64,000 nt of DNA. Source: Bacteroidales bacterium (GTDB lineage Bacteria > Bacteroidota > Bacteroidia > Bacteroidales > F082). Location of the stretch: NCBI GenBank assembly GCA_016282015.1, contig JAEEJS010000007.1:1-64000 (forward strand). The letters run 5' to 3'. This document shows, one piece after another, positions 27,861 to 35,684 of this stretch (its first letter is position 1; the number at the start of each line of letters is the position of its first letter). The notes beneath the pieces are model-generated. The model was not told the origin of the DNA, did no database searches, and saw only the letters and a program-made list of their open reading frames with translations. The translations under genes and the position numbers were made by a program.

Positions 27861-27888
27861 GCCATTAGCCATTAGCTATTAGCCATTA
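27861..27888. repeat. Four tandem heptamers GCCATTA
   Basis: GCCATTA, GCCATTA, GCTATTA, GCCATTA in direct tandem in the gap between divergent xerD and mpl. Simple heptamer array; no coding role. Confidence 0.85.
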
Positions 27889-27905
27889 GATTTTTTAACA
27901 CCCCC

Positions 27906-27948
27906 TTACCACAGGGTACTGTGAGTTTTTCGAGAAAGGCTTAAAAAT
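27906..27948. repeat. Family B palindromic element (ACCACAGGGTACTGTGAG core)
   Basis: Contains CACAG-GGTA-CTGTG, a 5-bp stem with GGTA loop, followed by TTTTTCGAGAA. The same core occurs at 51701-51760 and a diverged one at 51629-51700. Confidence 0.75.
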
Positions 27949-27974
27949 CCTTATCACCGGTTAATACTTTTTCG

Positions 27975-27982
27975 TAAATTTG
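27975..27982 (+). promoter_or_regulatory. Bacteroidota -7 promoter box (TAAATTTG)
   Basis: TAAATTTGC, 16 bp before the ATG of mpl. It covers the alternative TTG start at 27980, so the ATG at 27998 is chosen. Confidence 0.6.
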
Positions 27983-27997
27983 CAAAAATTTCGAATC

Positions 27998-29356
27998 ATG
28001 AAGAAAGTCCATTTTATTGCTGTCGGCGGCAGTGCCATGCACAACCTCGCTATTGCTTTACACAGAAAAGGTTATGAAGTTACCGGTTCGGATGATGAGA
28101 TTTTTGAACCGTCTCGCACACGTTTGGAGAAGGAAGGCATATTGCCCAAAGAGTTTGGCTGGCACCCAGAGTTGCTTGACAATACTTACGAAGCTGTGAT
28201 TTTAGGCATGCACGCCCGCATTGACAATCCTGAGCTGATTCGCGCCCAGGAACTTGGACTGAAAATTTATTCCTATCCTGAATATCTTTATGAACAAAGC
28301 AAAGATAAGATTCGTATCGTGATTGGAGGCAGTCACGGTAAGACGACGATCACCTCGATGATTCTGCATGTGATGAAGCAGGCCGGCATCGAGACTGATT
28401 TTATGGTCGGTGCCCAGCTGGAAGGCTTCGACGTGATGGTGCGCCTTAGCGAGAGCGCCAAATATATGGTGATTGAAGGCGATGAGTACCTTACTTCACC
28501 AATTGACCGAGTGCCGAAGTTCCATAAATATCATCCCCATATCGCTGTCATTAGCGGAATAGGCTGGGACCATGTAAATGTTTTCCCAACCTTCGATTGC
28601 TATCTCGAGCAGTTTAGAATCTTCGTCAATACAATTGAGAAAGGCGGCTGCCTGATTTATGACGGCAACGACCCTGAAGCGGCTAAGATTGCAGCAAACG
28701 CTAAGGTTCCTACTTATGGATATGAGATTCATCCTTATAAAACCGACGGCGACGATACCATTTTGATCATGCCTAACGGAAAAGAGGAGAAGGTGCAGAT
28801 CTTCGGCGAGCATAACATGAAGAATATCAACGCTGCGCGTTATGTGGCGAAGCAGGTCGGCATCAGCGACGAGCAATTTTATGAGGCTATCAAGACGTTC
28901 AAAGGCGCTGCCAGAAGACTTGAACTGTTGTTTGAAAACAAAGAAAAAGGAAACCTCGTGTTCCGCGATTTCGCCCATGCACCGTCGAAGGTCCTGGCAA
29001 CAGTGAAAGCATTGCGCGAACAATATGCCAACAAGAACCTTCTGGTTGTCTTTGAGTTACACACATACAGCAGTCTCAGCGAGGTCTTCATTGACCATTA
29101 TGCACACTGCCTCGACAACTGCGACAAAGCCGTTGTCTTCTACGACCCGCATGCTGTTGCCATCAAGAAGTTGGAGATGATGACCGACGAACGCATCATC
29201 AAAGGCTTCCAGCGCCTTGATTTGCAGGTGGTTCACTCAAAAGACGAGCTTGTGACATTGTTAAACGGCTTAGACCGAACCAACATGGTTGGTGGCTTCA
29301 TGAGCTCCGGAGATTTCAATGGATTGACGACAGAGGATTTGAAGGGGTTGTTTTAA
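27998..29356 (+). CDS. mpl: UDP-N-acetylmuramate:L-alanyl-gamma-D-glutamyl-meso-diaminopimelate ligase (Mpl)
   Basis: 452 aa from ATG 27998. Mur-ligase fold: N-terminal Rossmann domain with VHFIAVGGSAMHNLA, the ATP-binding P-loop GGSHGKTTITSMI, VIEGDEYLTSPIDR and a C-terminal domain with FAHAPSKVLATVKAL. The GGSAMHNLA start distinguishes Mpl from MurC. It ligates recycled murein tripeptide to UDP-MurNAc, which fits with the NamZ-like muramidase upstream as cell-wall recycling. The last gene before the restriction-modification island (16 bp gap). Confidence 0.92.
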   Translation: MKKVHFIAVGGSAMHNLAIALHRKGYEVTGSDDEIFEPSRTRLEKEGILPKEFGWHPELLDNTYEAVILGMHARIDNPELIRAQELGLKIYSYPEYLYEQSKDKIRIVIGGSHGKTTITSMILHVMKQAGIETDFMVGAQLEGFDVMVRLSESAKYMVIEGDEYLTSPIDRVPKFHKYHPHIAVISGIGWDHVNVFPTFDCYLEQFRIFVNTIEKGGCLIYDGNDPEAAKIAANAKVPTYGYEIHPYKTDGDDTILIMPNGKEEKVQIFGEHNMKNINAARYVAKQVGISDEQFYEAIKTFKGAARRLELLFENKEKGNLVFRDFAHAPSKVLATVKALREQYANKNLLVVFELHTYSSLSEVFIDHYAHCLDNCDKAVVFYDPHAVAIKKLEMMTDERIIKGFQRLDLQVVHSKDELVTLLNGLDRTNMVGGFMSSGDFNGLTTEDLKGLF

Positions 29357-29372
29357 ATAATATGTTTTTATC

Positions 29373-31193
29373 ATGATAAATATAAGAAAGTTTGAATCAG
29401 AGCTTTGGGAGTCAGCCGATTTGTTGCGACAAGGTGGTAATTTGACAAGTAATCAATATTGCATGCCAGTATTGGCGTTACTTTTCCTTCGTTATGCCTA
29501 CAGTCGATACAAAAAGGTTGAAGAGGAGATTTTAAAGAACAGACCGAAACGTGGTGACCGTGTAATGCCGGTGGATAAAAGCGACTTCATTGCAAAGAGT
29601 GCATTATTTTTACCCAAAGAGGCTCAATACGAATATCTGGTCAATCTTCCTGATAATACACCTATCGGCGAAGCTGTCAACAAAGCAATGAGGCTGGTAG
29701 AAGAGCAAAGCGAGCAGCTTATAGGTGTGCTGCCTAAAAACTATACGATTTTATCTGATGAATTGCTTCGTGAACTGCTGCGTATTTTCAATAATAAGAC
29801 TATCGATGAGGTTGGAGGCGATATTATTGGTCGCATCTATGAATATTTCCTGTCGAAATTTGCGAAGGCTGTTGCCAGCGACGACGGTGTTTTCTTTACG
29901 CCCAAGTCATTGGTGAAGATGCTTGTCAATATTCTTGAGCCAGAACGTGGTATACTTCTCGACCCTGCATGCGGTTCGGGCGGTATGTTTGTGCAGACTG
30001 GCGATTTTGTGAACCAAAAAGGCATGAATGCCAACACTCAGATGACTTTCTACGGTCAGGAAAAAGTTGAGTACAACGCTCAACTTTGTATGATGAACAT
30101 GGCAGTTCACGGACTCACTGGAAAGATTATCTCCGGCGATGAGGCCAACACTTTCTATCATGATGCGTTTAATCTGGAAGGAAAATGCGACTATGTGATG
30201 GCTAATCCGCCTTTCAATGTTGATAAAGTGAAGGCTGAATCCACATCTGCCGCAGGCCGTTTGCCTTTTGGTCTGCCAGGCGTAAATGCCAAAACAAAGG
30301 AAGTGGGCAATGCTAATTATCTCTGGATTAGTTATTTCAATGCATATCTAAACCCACATGGTCGTGCTGGTTTCGTGATGGCAAGCTCAGCCACCGACAG
30401 CGCCAACAAAGACCGTGATATCCGCGAGAAACTTGTCCGCACAGGCGATGTTGATGTTATAATAAGCGTCGGCAACAATTTCTTCTATACTCTGTCGTTA
30501 CCTTGCTCGCTGTGGTTTTTCGACAAAGGTAAACAACCTTTTAATCGCGATAAGGTTTTGTTTATCGATGCCCGAAACTACTACACTGTGGTTGACCGCA
30601 CCCTTAATGAGTGGTCTGAATGGCAGTTGCGCAACATGCAGGCCATCGTGCATCTCTATCGTGGCGAGAAGGAGAAATATCAGCAGTTGATTAGAGATTA
30701 TATAGAGATACTTGATAATATTACATTCCCTCTGACATCGGAAAGGCTTAAACAGGTTATTAAGACTGGTGAAAAAGAATACTCTACCAGATTCATGGCT
30801 TGCTTAGAAGAAGAAAAGAAACAGGCTAAAATAGAAATAGATTCCGCTGTGCGGAAAGACAAGAAAAAGGTAGAAGCAGAATGGAAAGAGGTTATAGAAC
30901 GTTGGGAAAACCTTGTAGAAACTGCCCGTCAATTTGAATGGCTCACAGAGAAATTTGGTGATGGTGAATATAAAGACGTCCTTGGCCTATGTAAGATTGC
31001 TACAATTCAAGAAATAGAGGAGAAGAACTACTCGCTTACTCCTGGAGCTTACGTGGGCGTGGCCGAACAGGAAGACGACGGCGTGGACTTTCACGAGCGC
31101 ATGAACGGAATTCACGCCGAACTGGCACGGCTAAGCCAAGAAGCCAATGTGCTGATGGACGAGATACAAAAAGCATGGGAGGAGTTGAAATGA
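29373..31193 (+). CDS. hsdM: Type I restriction-modification system, DNA methyltransferase subunit HsdM
   Basis: 606 aa. N-terminal helical HsdM_N domain (about 1-130), then the N6-adenine methyltransferase domain with SAM-binding motif DPACGSGGMF (from residue 197) and catalytic motif NPPF (278-281). A charged, Lys/Glu-rich coiled insertion follows at about 470-530 (EEEKKQAKIEIDSAVRKDKK), making it longer than the usual 480-550 aa. It methylates adenine in the bipartite target read by HsdS. It is the first gene of a six-to-seven-gene plus-strand run; the DUF1016 nuclease gene overlaps its stop (ATGA). Confidence 0.95.
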   Translation: MINIRKFESELWESADLLRQGGNLTSNQYCMPVLALLFLRYAYSRYKKVEEEILKNRPKRGDRVMPVDKSDFIAKSALFLPKEAQYEYLVNLPDNTPIGEAVNKAMRLVEEQSEQLIGVLPKNYTILSDELLRELLRIFNNKTIDEVGGDIIGRIYEYFLSKFAKAVASDDGVFFTPKSLVKMLVNILEPERGILLDPACGSGGMFVQTGDFVNQKGMNANTQMTFYGQEKVEYNAQLCMMNMAVHGLTGKIISGDEANTFYHDAFNLEGKCDYVMANPPFNVDKVKAESTSAAGRLPFGLPGVNAKTKEVGNANYLWISYFNAYLNPHGRAGFVMASSATDSANKDRDIREKLVRTGDVDVIISVGNNFFYTLSLPCSLWFFDKGKQPFNRDKVLFIDARNYYTVVDRTLNEWSEWQLRNMQAIVHLYRGEKEKYQQLIRDYIEILDNITFPLTSERLKQVIKTGEKEYSTRFMACLEEEKKQAKIEIDSAVRKDKKKVEAEWKEVIERWENLVETARQFEWLTEKFGDGEYKDVLGLCKIATIQEIEEKNYSLTPGAYVGVAEQEDDGVDFHERMNGIHAELARLSQEANVLMDEIQKAWEELK

Positions 31194-32404
31194 ACAAGGA
31201 AAAACAAGCACATGACAAAAAACTGTTGCAGGCTGTAGCAGATATCAAAGAGGCAATCCTTCAAGGTCAGTATGAGGCCGCCAAGGGTGTAAACCGCATC
31301 CAACTGGCTGTTTATTTTGGCATAGGTAAGTATATCTCGCAGCATACACGCAAGGGTGCATGGGGTACTGGCGCTTTAGATACAATAAGCAATCAGTTGC
31401 GCAGAGAATTGCCTGGATTAAGAGGCTATTCGGCAACCAATCTAAAGAATATGAGGCTGTTCTATGAGGCATGGCAGATGTTGGATGCCAATTCGTCGGT
31501 TGCGACTGACGAATTAGAATCGACAAATGCAATTGCTGAAATTGCCGCAGACAATTCGTCAGTTACAACTGACGAATTTGTGGCAATAGATATCTATCAC
31601 ACGTTATTGGTGCCTGTAACGAGAGAATTCCCCGTCGAGGATTTCTTCAAAGTGCCATTTACTCACCATGTGGAAATATACAAACAAGCTGATTTGTCTG
31701 CGCGTTACTACTATATCCACCGCACGGCGGAAGAGCATCTTTCTGTTGATGAGCTGAAAAGGCTTTTAAAGAATGATGCCTACGGACATCGTGAGCAGAT
31801 ACCAAGTAATTTTACAAAGACCATCTCCAATACCACGATGATGCGCAAGGCTGTGATGATGTTCAAGGATGAATATCTGCTTGATTTTATCAATGTGGAG
31901 GAGATTGGTGTACGCGACAGTATTGATGTGGATGAACGAGTTGTAGAACGCGAGATTGTCAATAAGGTGAAGAACTTTATCATGACCATTGGTCGTGATT
32001 TTACATTTATGGGCAACCAGCAACTGTTAGAGGTATATGGTGTGGAGCAGTTTCCTGATTTACTGTTTTTCAACCGCGAGTTGAACGCGATGGTGGTGAT
32101 AGAATTGAAAACAGGGGAGTTCAAGACCAGCTATTTGGGACAGTTGATGGGATATCTTACAATTCTGGACGAGAAGGTTCGCAAGCAACACGAGAACCCC
32201 AGCATTGGCATTGTATTGTGCAAGTCGGCCAATCGTGAGTATGTGGAATTTATGATTCGCGACTACTCAAAGCCGATGGGCGTAGCCACTTACAAGACGG
32301 CAGATGATATGCCCGAGAATATGCGCAAAGCATTGCCTGATATCAACGCTTTGAAGAAACTGATAAGTGACAAAGGACAAGAAGATAAGGAGGACGAGGT
32401 ATGA
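31190..32404 (+). CDS. DUF1016 / YhcG-type PDDEXK nuclease
   Basis: 404 aa from ATG 31190, which overlaps the hsdM stop as ATGA. DUF1016 N-terminal domain (about 8-180: VYFGIGKYISQHTRKGAWG, LRRELPGLRGYSATNLKNM) and a C-terminal PD-(D/E)xK nuclease domain with FPDLLFF (Asp290) and IELK (Glu305, Lys307). The family often sits within type I restriction loci and is thought to act on nucleic acid; its role is not settled. Residues about 100-130 hold a 21-residue in-frame duplication (NSSVATDE ... NSSVTTDE) encoded by two DNA palindromes. hsdS begins 4 bp before its stop. Confidence 0.92.
   Translation: MNKEKQAHDKKLLQAVADIKEAILQGQYEAAKGVNRIQLAVYFGIGKYISQHTRKGAWGTGALDTISNQLRRELPGLRGYSATNLKNMRLFYEAWQMLDANSSVATDELESTNAIAEIAADNSSVTTDEFVAIDIYHTLLVPVTREFPVEDFFKVPFTHHVEIYKQADLSARYYYIHRTAEEHLSVDELKRLLKNDAYGHREQIPSNFTKTISNTTMMRKAVMMFKDEYLLDFINVEEIGVRDSIDVDERVVEREIVNKVKNFIMTIGRDFTFMGNQQLLEVYGVEQFPDLLFFNRELNAMVVIELKTGEFKTSYLGQLMGYLTILDEKVRKQHENPSIGIVLCKSANREYVEFMIRDYSKPMGVATYKTADDMPENMRKALPDINALKKLISDKGQEDKEDEV
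31490..31578. repeat. Two 26-bp palindromes inside the DUF1016 gene
   Basis: 31490-31515 and 31553-31578 are each inverted repeats of AATTCGTC-type arms (the second perfect: AATTCGTCAGTT, AC, AACTGACGAATT). Their spacing of 63 bp is a whole number of codons, so the duplication adds 21 residues without frameshift. Confidence 0.85.
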
Positions 32405-33549
32405 GCGAGTGGAAAAAAGTGAAGTTGGGAGATATTTGTGCGCGTGTTACATCTGGTGGCACGCCCAAAGCAAACGTCTCTTCTTATTATTATCCGCCCA
32501 CAATTCCTTGGCTTAAAACCAAAGAGGTTAATTACTGTCGTATCACTGAAACAGAAAACTACATTTCCGAAGAAGGGCTTAACAATTCAAGTACAAAACT
32601 AATAGCATCTAATTCGGTAATTATTGCGATGTACGGACAAGGAGATACAGCTGGACGTGTTGCTATAAATAAGATACCACTTACAACAAACCAAGCATGT
32701 TGTAATCTTACTATAGATGAATGTAAAGCAAATTATGAGTTTATATATTATCAGCTTTGTACCCTATATAACAAGATGGTTTCATTGAAGGCTGGCGCTG
32801 CCCAACCAAATCTCAATGCACAAATAATAAAGAATTTAGAGATACCTCTTCCTTCTCTTCCCATCCAGCACCGCATCGCTACCACCCTTTCCCGCTACGA
32901 CTCTTTGATTGAGAATTATCAGAAGCAGATAAAACTATTGGAGGAAGCAGCACAGCGACTCTATAAAGAATGGTTCGTTGACCTCCGCTTCCCCGGTTAT
33001 GAAAACACCAAGATTGTTGATGGGGTGCCGGAAAGGTGGGAGAGGAAGAAAGTCGGAAATATTACTACCATAAATACAGGAAAAAAAGATGCAAATTTTG
33101 GCACAAAAGATGGTGAGTATCCATTTTTTACTTGTGCACAGGAACCTATAAAAGCACCATCATATACATTTGACACTTCTGCCGTTATTCTTGCTGGTAA
33201 TGGAGATTTTAATGTAAAGTTATATAGAGGAAAGTTTGAAGCGTACCAAAGAACATATGTACTTGAACCAAAAAGAAAAGATATGCTTTATATTTTGTAT
33301 TTTTGTATTTTAGAAAATATGAATAAATTAGCAACTGGTGCAAGCGGTTCTACTATCAAGTTCCTCACAAAAGGCATGATAGAATCCCTTGATGTTTTTG
33401 AGCCTTCAATTAAGATTATTGAATCATATAATAAATTCGTTGAGCCTTTACAAACTAAGAAAGAATATATCAAATCTCAAATCCGCCTTCTCACTGAGGC
33501 TCGTGATAGGTTATTGCCTAAACTAATGAGCGGGGAAATAAAATGTTAG
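32401..33549 (+). CDS. hsdS: Type I restriction-modification specificity subunit HsdS
   Basis: 382 aa. Two target recognition domains: first about 4-150 (VKLGDICARVTSGGTPKA, IPWLKTKEV), second about 205-345 (KKVGNITTINTGKKDANFG). The conserved helical spacers are LPIQHRIATTLSRYDSLIEN ... EWFVDLRFPGY and the C-terminal IRLLTEARDRLLPKLMSGE. Each domain reads half of a bipartite DNA target. The second half, from about 33050, is more AT-rich, as often found for exchanged recognition domains. 24 bp to the first unknown gene. Confidence 0.95.
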   Translation: MSEWKKVKLGDICARVTSGGTPKANVSSYYYPPTIPWLKTKEVNYCRITETENYISEEGLNNSSTKLIASNSVIIAMYGQGDTAGRVAINKIPLTTNQACCNLTIDECKANYEFIYYQLCTLYNKMVSLKAGAAQPNLNAQIIKNLEIPLPSLPIQHRIATTLSRYDSLIENYQKQIKLLEEAAQRLYKEWFVDLRFPGYENTKIVDGVPERWERKKVGNITTINTGKKDANFGTKDGEYPFFTCAQEPIKAPSYTFDTSAVILAGNGDFNVKLYRGKFEAYQRTYVLEPKRKDMLYILYFCILENMNKLATGASGSTIKFLTKGMIESLDVFEPSIKIIESYNKFVEPLQTKKEYIKSQIRLLTEARDRLLPKLMSGEIKC

Positions 33550-33573
33550 TATAAACACATAAAATATCAGTCT

Positions 33574-34344
33574 ATGTCAGGTACAATCATTTCAATAGTT
33601 TTGGGCATTGCAGGTATAATCAGTACATATTTTATTGCAAGATGGCAGATGAAGAAAAACCAGATTGACCATTACTTTATCAACTCCTATGATATTGGCA
33701 AGGGCTTAACTGATGATTTCCCTGGTTTTGCTCTCCATTATAATGGTGAGATTTTATCCAAAAATGTAAATGTTATCAAAGGAGGTTTCATCAATATCGG
33801 AAGAAATGATATTGGAAACGATGGTAAAACAACATATATTAAAATACTCTTTCCCAAAGGATTTGTTGTAAAAGCCATAAAAATTTTCTCTAAAGGGACT
33901 GGGCTAATAGTCAAAGCCAACGTAGATGATAATGATAAAAATATTATAATTTTTAGTATAAATGGATTAATGAAATCTAAAGAATGGTTTAATTATACAG
34001 CTATTATAGAAGTACCTGATGATATATATTCGTTGTATAATCAACTGTATTTTGAGCATAGGATAAAAAACACTATAATAACAGATACATATATAGGACC
34101 TATTGGACGGTATAAAGAAAAACAGGATAAATTATCCATGTATTTAACTATTTTATTAGTATTTTTTATTAGTTTATTAGTCATATATTTAATCAAACCA
34201 GATTGGCTTAAATATTTTCAAATAAGATCCTCTTTGGCTCTATTATTATGTTTTATCATCGTAGTTGGAATGCCATATATTATGGATAAATATGGAAAAA
34301 GAGGACGTATAATTAAAGCATTATCAAAAAAGCGAAACAATTAG
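33574..34344 (+). CDS. Unknown membrane protein with internal beta-rich domain
   Basis: 256 aa. Helix 1 at about 4-22 (IISIVLGIAGIISTYFIA), then a soluble domain of alternating strands (about 30-185: NSYDIGKGLTDDFPGFAL, VIKGGFINIGRNDIG, YTAIIEVPDD, HRIKNTIITDTYIG), then two closely spaced C-terminal helices (about 190-212 and 219-240) and a basic tail (RGRIIKALSKKR). No known family recognised. The layout is reminiscent of membrane effectors in defence loci with transmembrane helices and a beta-rich domain, but motifs do not prove that. It is AT-rich relative to neighbours, lies between hsdS and hsdR and begins a three-gene set. Confidence 0.7.
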   Translation: MSGTIISIVLGIAGIISTYFIARWQMKKNQIDHYFINSYDIGKGLTDDFPGFALHYNGEILSKNVNVIKGGFINIGRNDIGNDGKTTYIKILFPKGFVVKAIKIFSKGTGLIVKANVDDNDKNIIIFSINGLMKSKEWFNYTAIIEVPDDIYSLYNQLYFEHRIKNTIITDTYIGPIGRYKEKQDKLSMYLTILLVFFISLLVIYLIKPDWLKYFQIRSSLALLLCFIIVVGMPYIMDKYGKRGRIIKALSKKRNN

Positions 34345-34347
34345 TAT

Positions 34348-34578
34348 ATGGACATTAAGACTATTTTTGACGGTTGGGGAACAGAGTTAATCTCTATAAT
34401 AATTGGCATACTTATTGCCGGAGGTGGTTTCGTGTTATTCAAAAAAGGAAGAATTAGGCAAAAACAAAAAGCTAGTTCTTATACCAAACAGAATCAAATG
34501 GTTAAAGACTCTTCTGAAAAAGATGTAAGTCAGAAACAAGAGGCTGGCGATAATTCAGAACAAACCCAAATAGGATAA
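34348..34578 (+). CDS. Small single-pass membrane protein with C-terminal AGDNS-x-QTQI motif
   Basis: 76 aa. One transmembrane helix (about 13-32: LISIIIGILIAGGGFVLF) followed by a basic stretch (KKGRIRQKQK) and a polar, Gln/Lys-rich tail that ends in EAGDNSEQTQIG. The same motif recurs in the N-terminus of the next gene (KAGDNSVQTQIE). It starts 3 bp after the preceding stop and ends 2 bp before the next gene, so all three are probably translated together. Function unknown. Confidence 0.65.
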   Translation: MDIKTIFDGWGTELISIIIGILIAGGGFVLFKKGRIRQKQKASSYTKQNQMVKDSSEKDVSQKQEAGDNSEQTQIG

Positions 34579-34580
34579 AC

Positions 34581-35657
34581 ATGGAAATTAGCAGGAAAGA
34601 ACAAACGCAAAAAGCTGGGGATAATTCTGTTCAAACTCAAATTGAGAACCAGAATAACACTATTCAAATAATCCAATATTTCGGAGTGACACCATCGGCT
34701 GAAGCAAGTGAAGCTGCTACAATTTATAATCAAATGAACGCCTTGACTGCAAAAAATTATGCAGAAATAGCAGCTAATACAGTTAATGAAAGGATAAAGA
34801 GTTTCGGATGCGAATTGTTTCCAAGATTAGAAAAAATTGAAGGTGCTTTAGAAAAATTTAAAGATCCAAGATTTGAGTTTTTATTGCGTGATGCCCAAAT
34901 AACAGCCGCAAAAACAGATAGACAGGATGATCTTCGTTTGCTTTCCGAATTACTTGCTTGCCATGTTCAAAAAGGTAGTAATAGGAAAATAGATGCAGGA
35001 ATTAGTCATGCTATCAGAATCATAGATGAAATTGATAATGATGCCTTGTGTGCTTTAACTGCGGTATGTGCTTTTATATATTATAATCCAGTTGCTTGTT
35101 CTGTTAAAGAAGGGTTAGATGCCTTAAATAAATTATTTGGAAAATTATTGTATTTGGATTTGCCAATAGGTATAGAGTGGATGGATCACTTAGATATGTT
35201 AAGCGCATTAAGAATTTCCTCTACTAGATTAAAAAAATCCAAGGACTTCTTAAGTTCTAGATATGATGGATATTCATGTGTAGGTATTATGAAAGATTCT
35301 GATGAATTAAAAAACGCATATAAAGTACTTGATGATAATAGTATTTCACATGATGTTATCGTGGATAATGAGTGCTTGAATGGTTATGTTAGACTAAAAT
35401 TGGTTTCATCAAACAATGTTGATCCAACTTGTAAAGATGCTGTTTCAAAAGTATTAAAGTTATACTCAAAAGATGGAGCATTGCTTGGAAAAGCAAAAGA
35501 TAATTTTATTGCTTTATGGGATTCATATCATTATTTGAAAATTATTAGAGATTGGTGGGATCAGATTCCACAGGTATTCAATGTTTCGATTATTGGTCGC
35601 GTCTTAGCTCAAACAAATGCTAAAAGAGTATTTCCCGAAGCACCAGATTTGATATAA
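34581..35657 (+). CDS. Unknown soluble protein with N-terminal AGDNS-x-QTQI motif and helical domain
   Basis: 358 aa. After MEISRKEQTQ comes AGDNSVQTQIENQNNTIQI (residues 12-30), the same motif that closes the neighbouring membrane protein, with polar repeats NNTIQIIQ. Then a largely helical region (about 45-200: NYAEIAANTVNERIKSFG, RFEFLLRDAQITAAKTDR, DLRLLSELLACHVQK) and a C-terminal half with mixed fold. No signal peptide. The pattern recalls the LPO_1073/Vpar_1526 group of proteins, which I recognise only from its general layout (GDNS/QTQ motif followed by helices). Function unknown; AT-rich; hsdR follows 27 bp later. Confidence 0.65.
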   Translation: MEISRKEQTQKAGDNSVQTQIENQNNTIQIIQYFGVTPSAEASEAATIYNQMNALTAKNYAEIAANTVNERIKSFGCELFPRLEKIEGALEKFKDPRFEFLLRDAQITAAKTDRQDDLRLLSELLACHVQKGSNRKIDAGISHAIRIIDEIDNDALCALTAVCAFIYYNPVACSVKEGLDALNKLFGKLLYLDLPIGIEWMDHLDMLSALRISSTRLKKSKDFLSSRYDGYSCVGIMKDSDELKNAYKVLDDNSISHDVIVDNECLNGYVRLKLVSSNNVDPTCKDAVSKVLKLYSKDGALLGKAKDNFIALWDSYHYLKIIRDWWDQIPQVFNVSIIGRVLAQTNAKRVFPEAPDLI

Positions 35658-35684
35658 CATAATAACAATCAATATAATAGCAAT

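Noticed and set aside
27980-27997. TTG start for mpl
   Set aside because: It overlaps a TAnnTTTG promoter box; the ATG at 27998 is favoured.
31490-31578. CRISPR-like direct repeats
   Set aside because: Only two palindromes inside an open reading frame; no spacer array.
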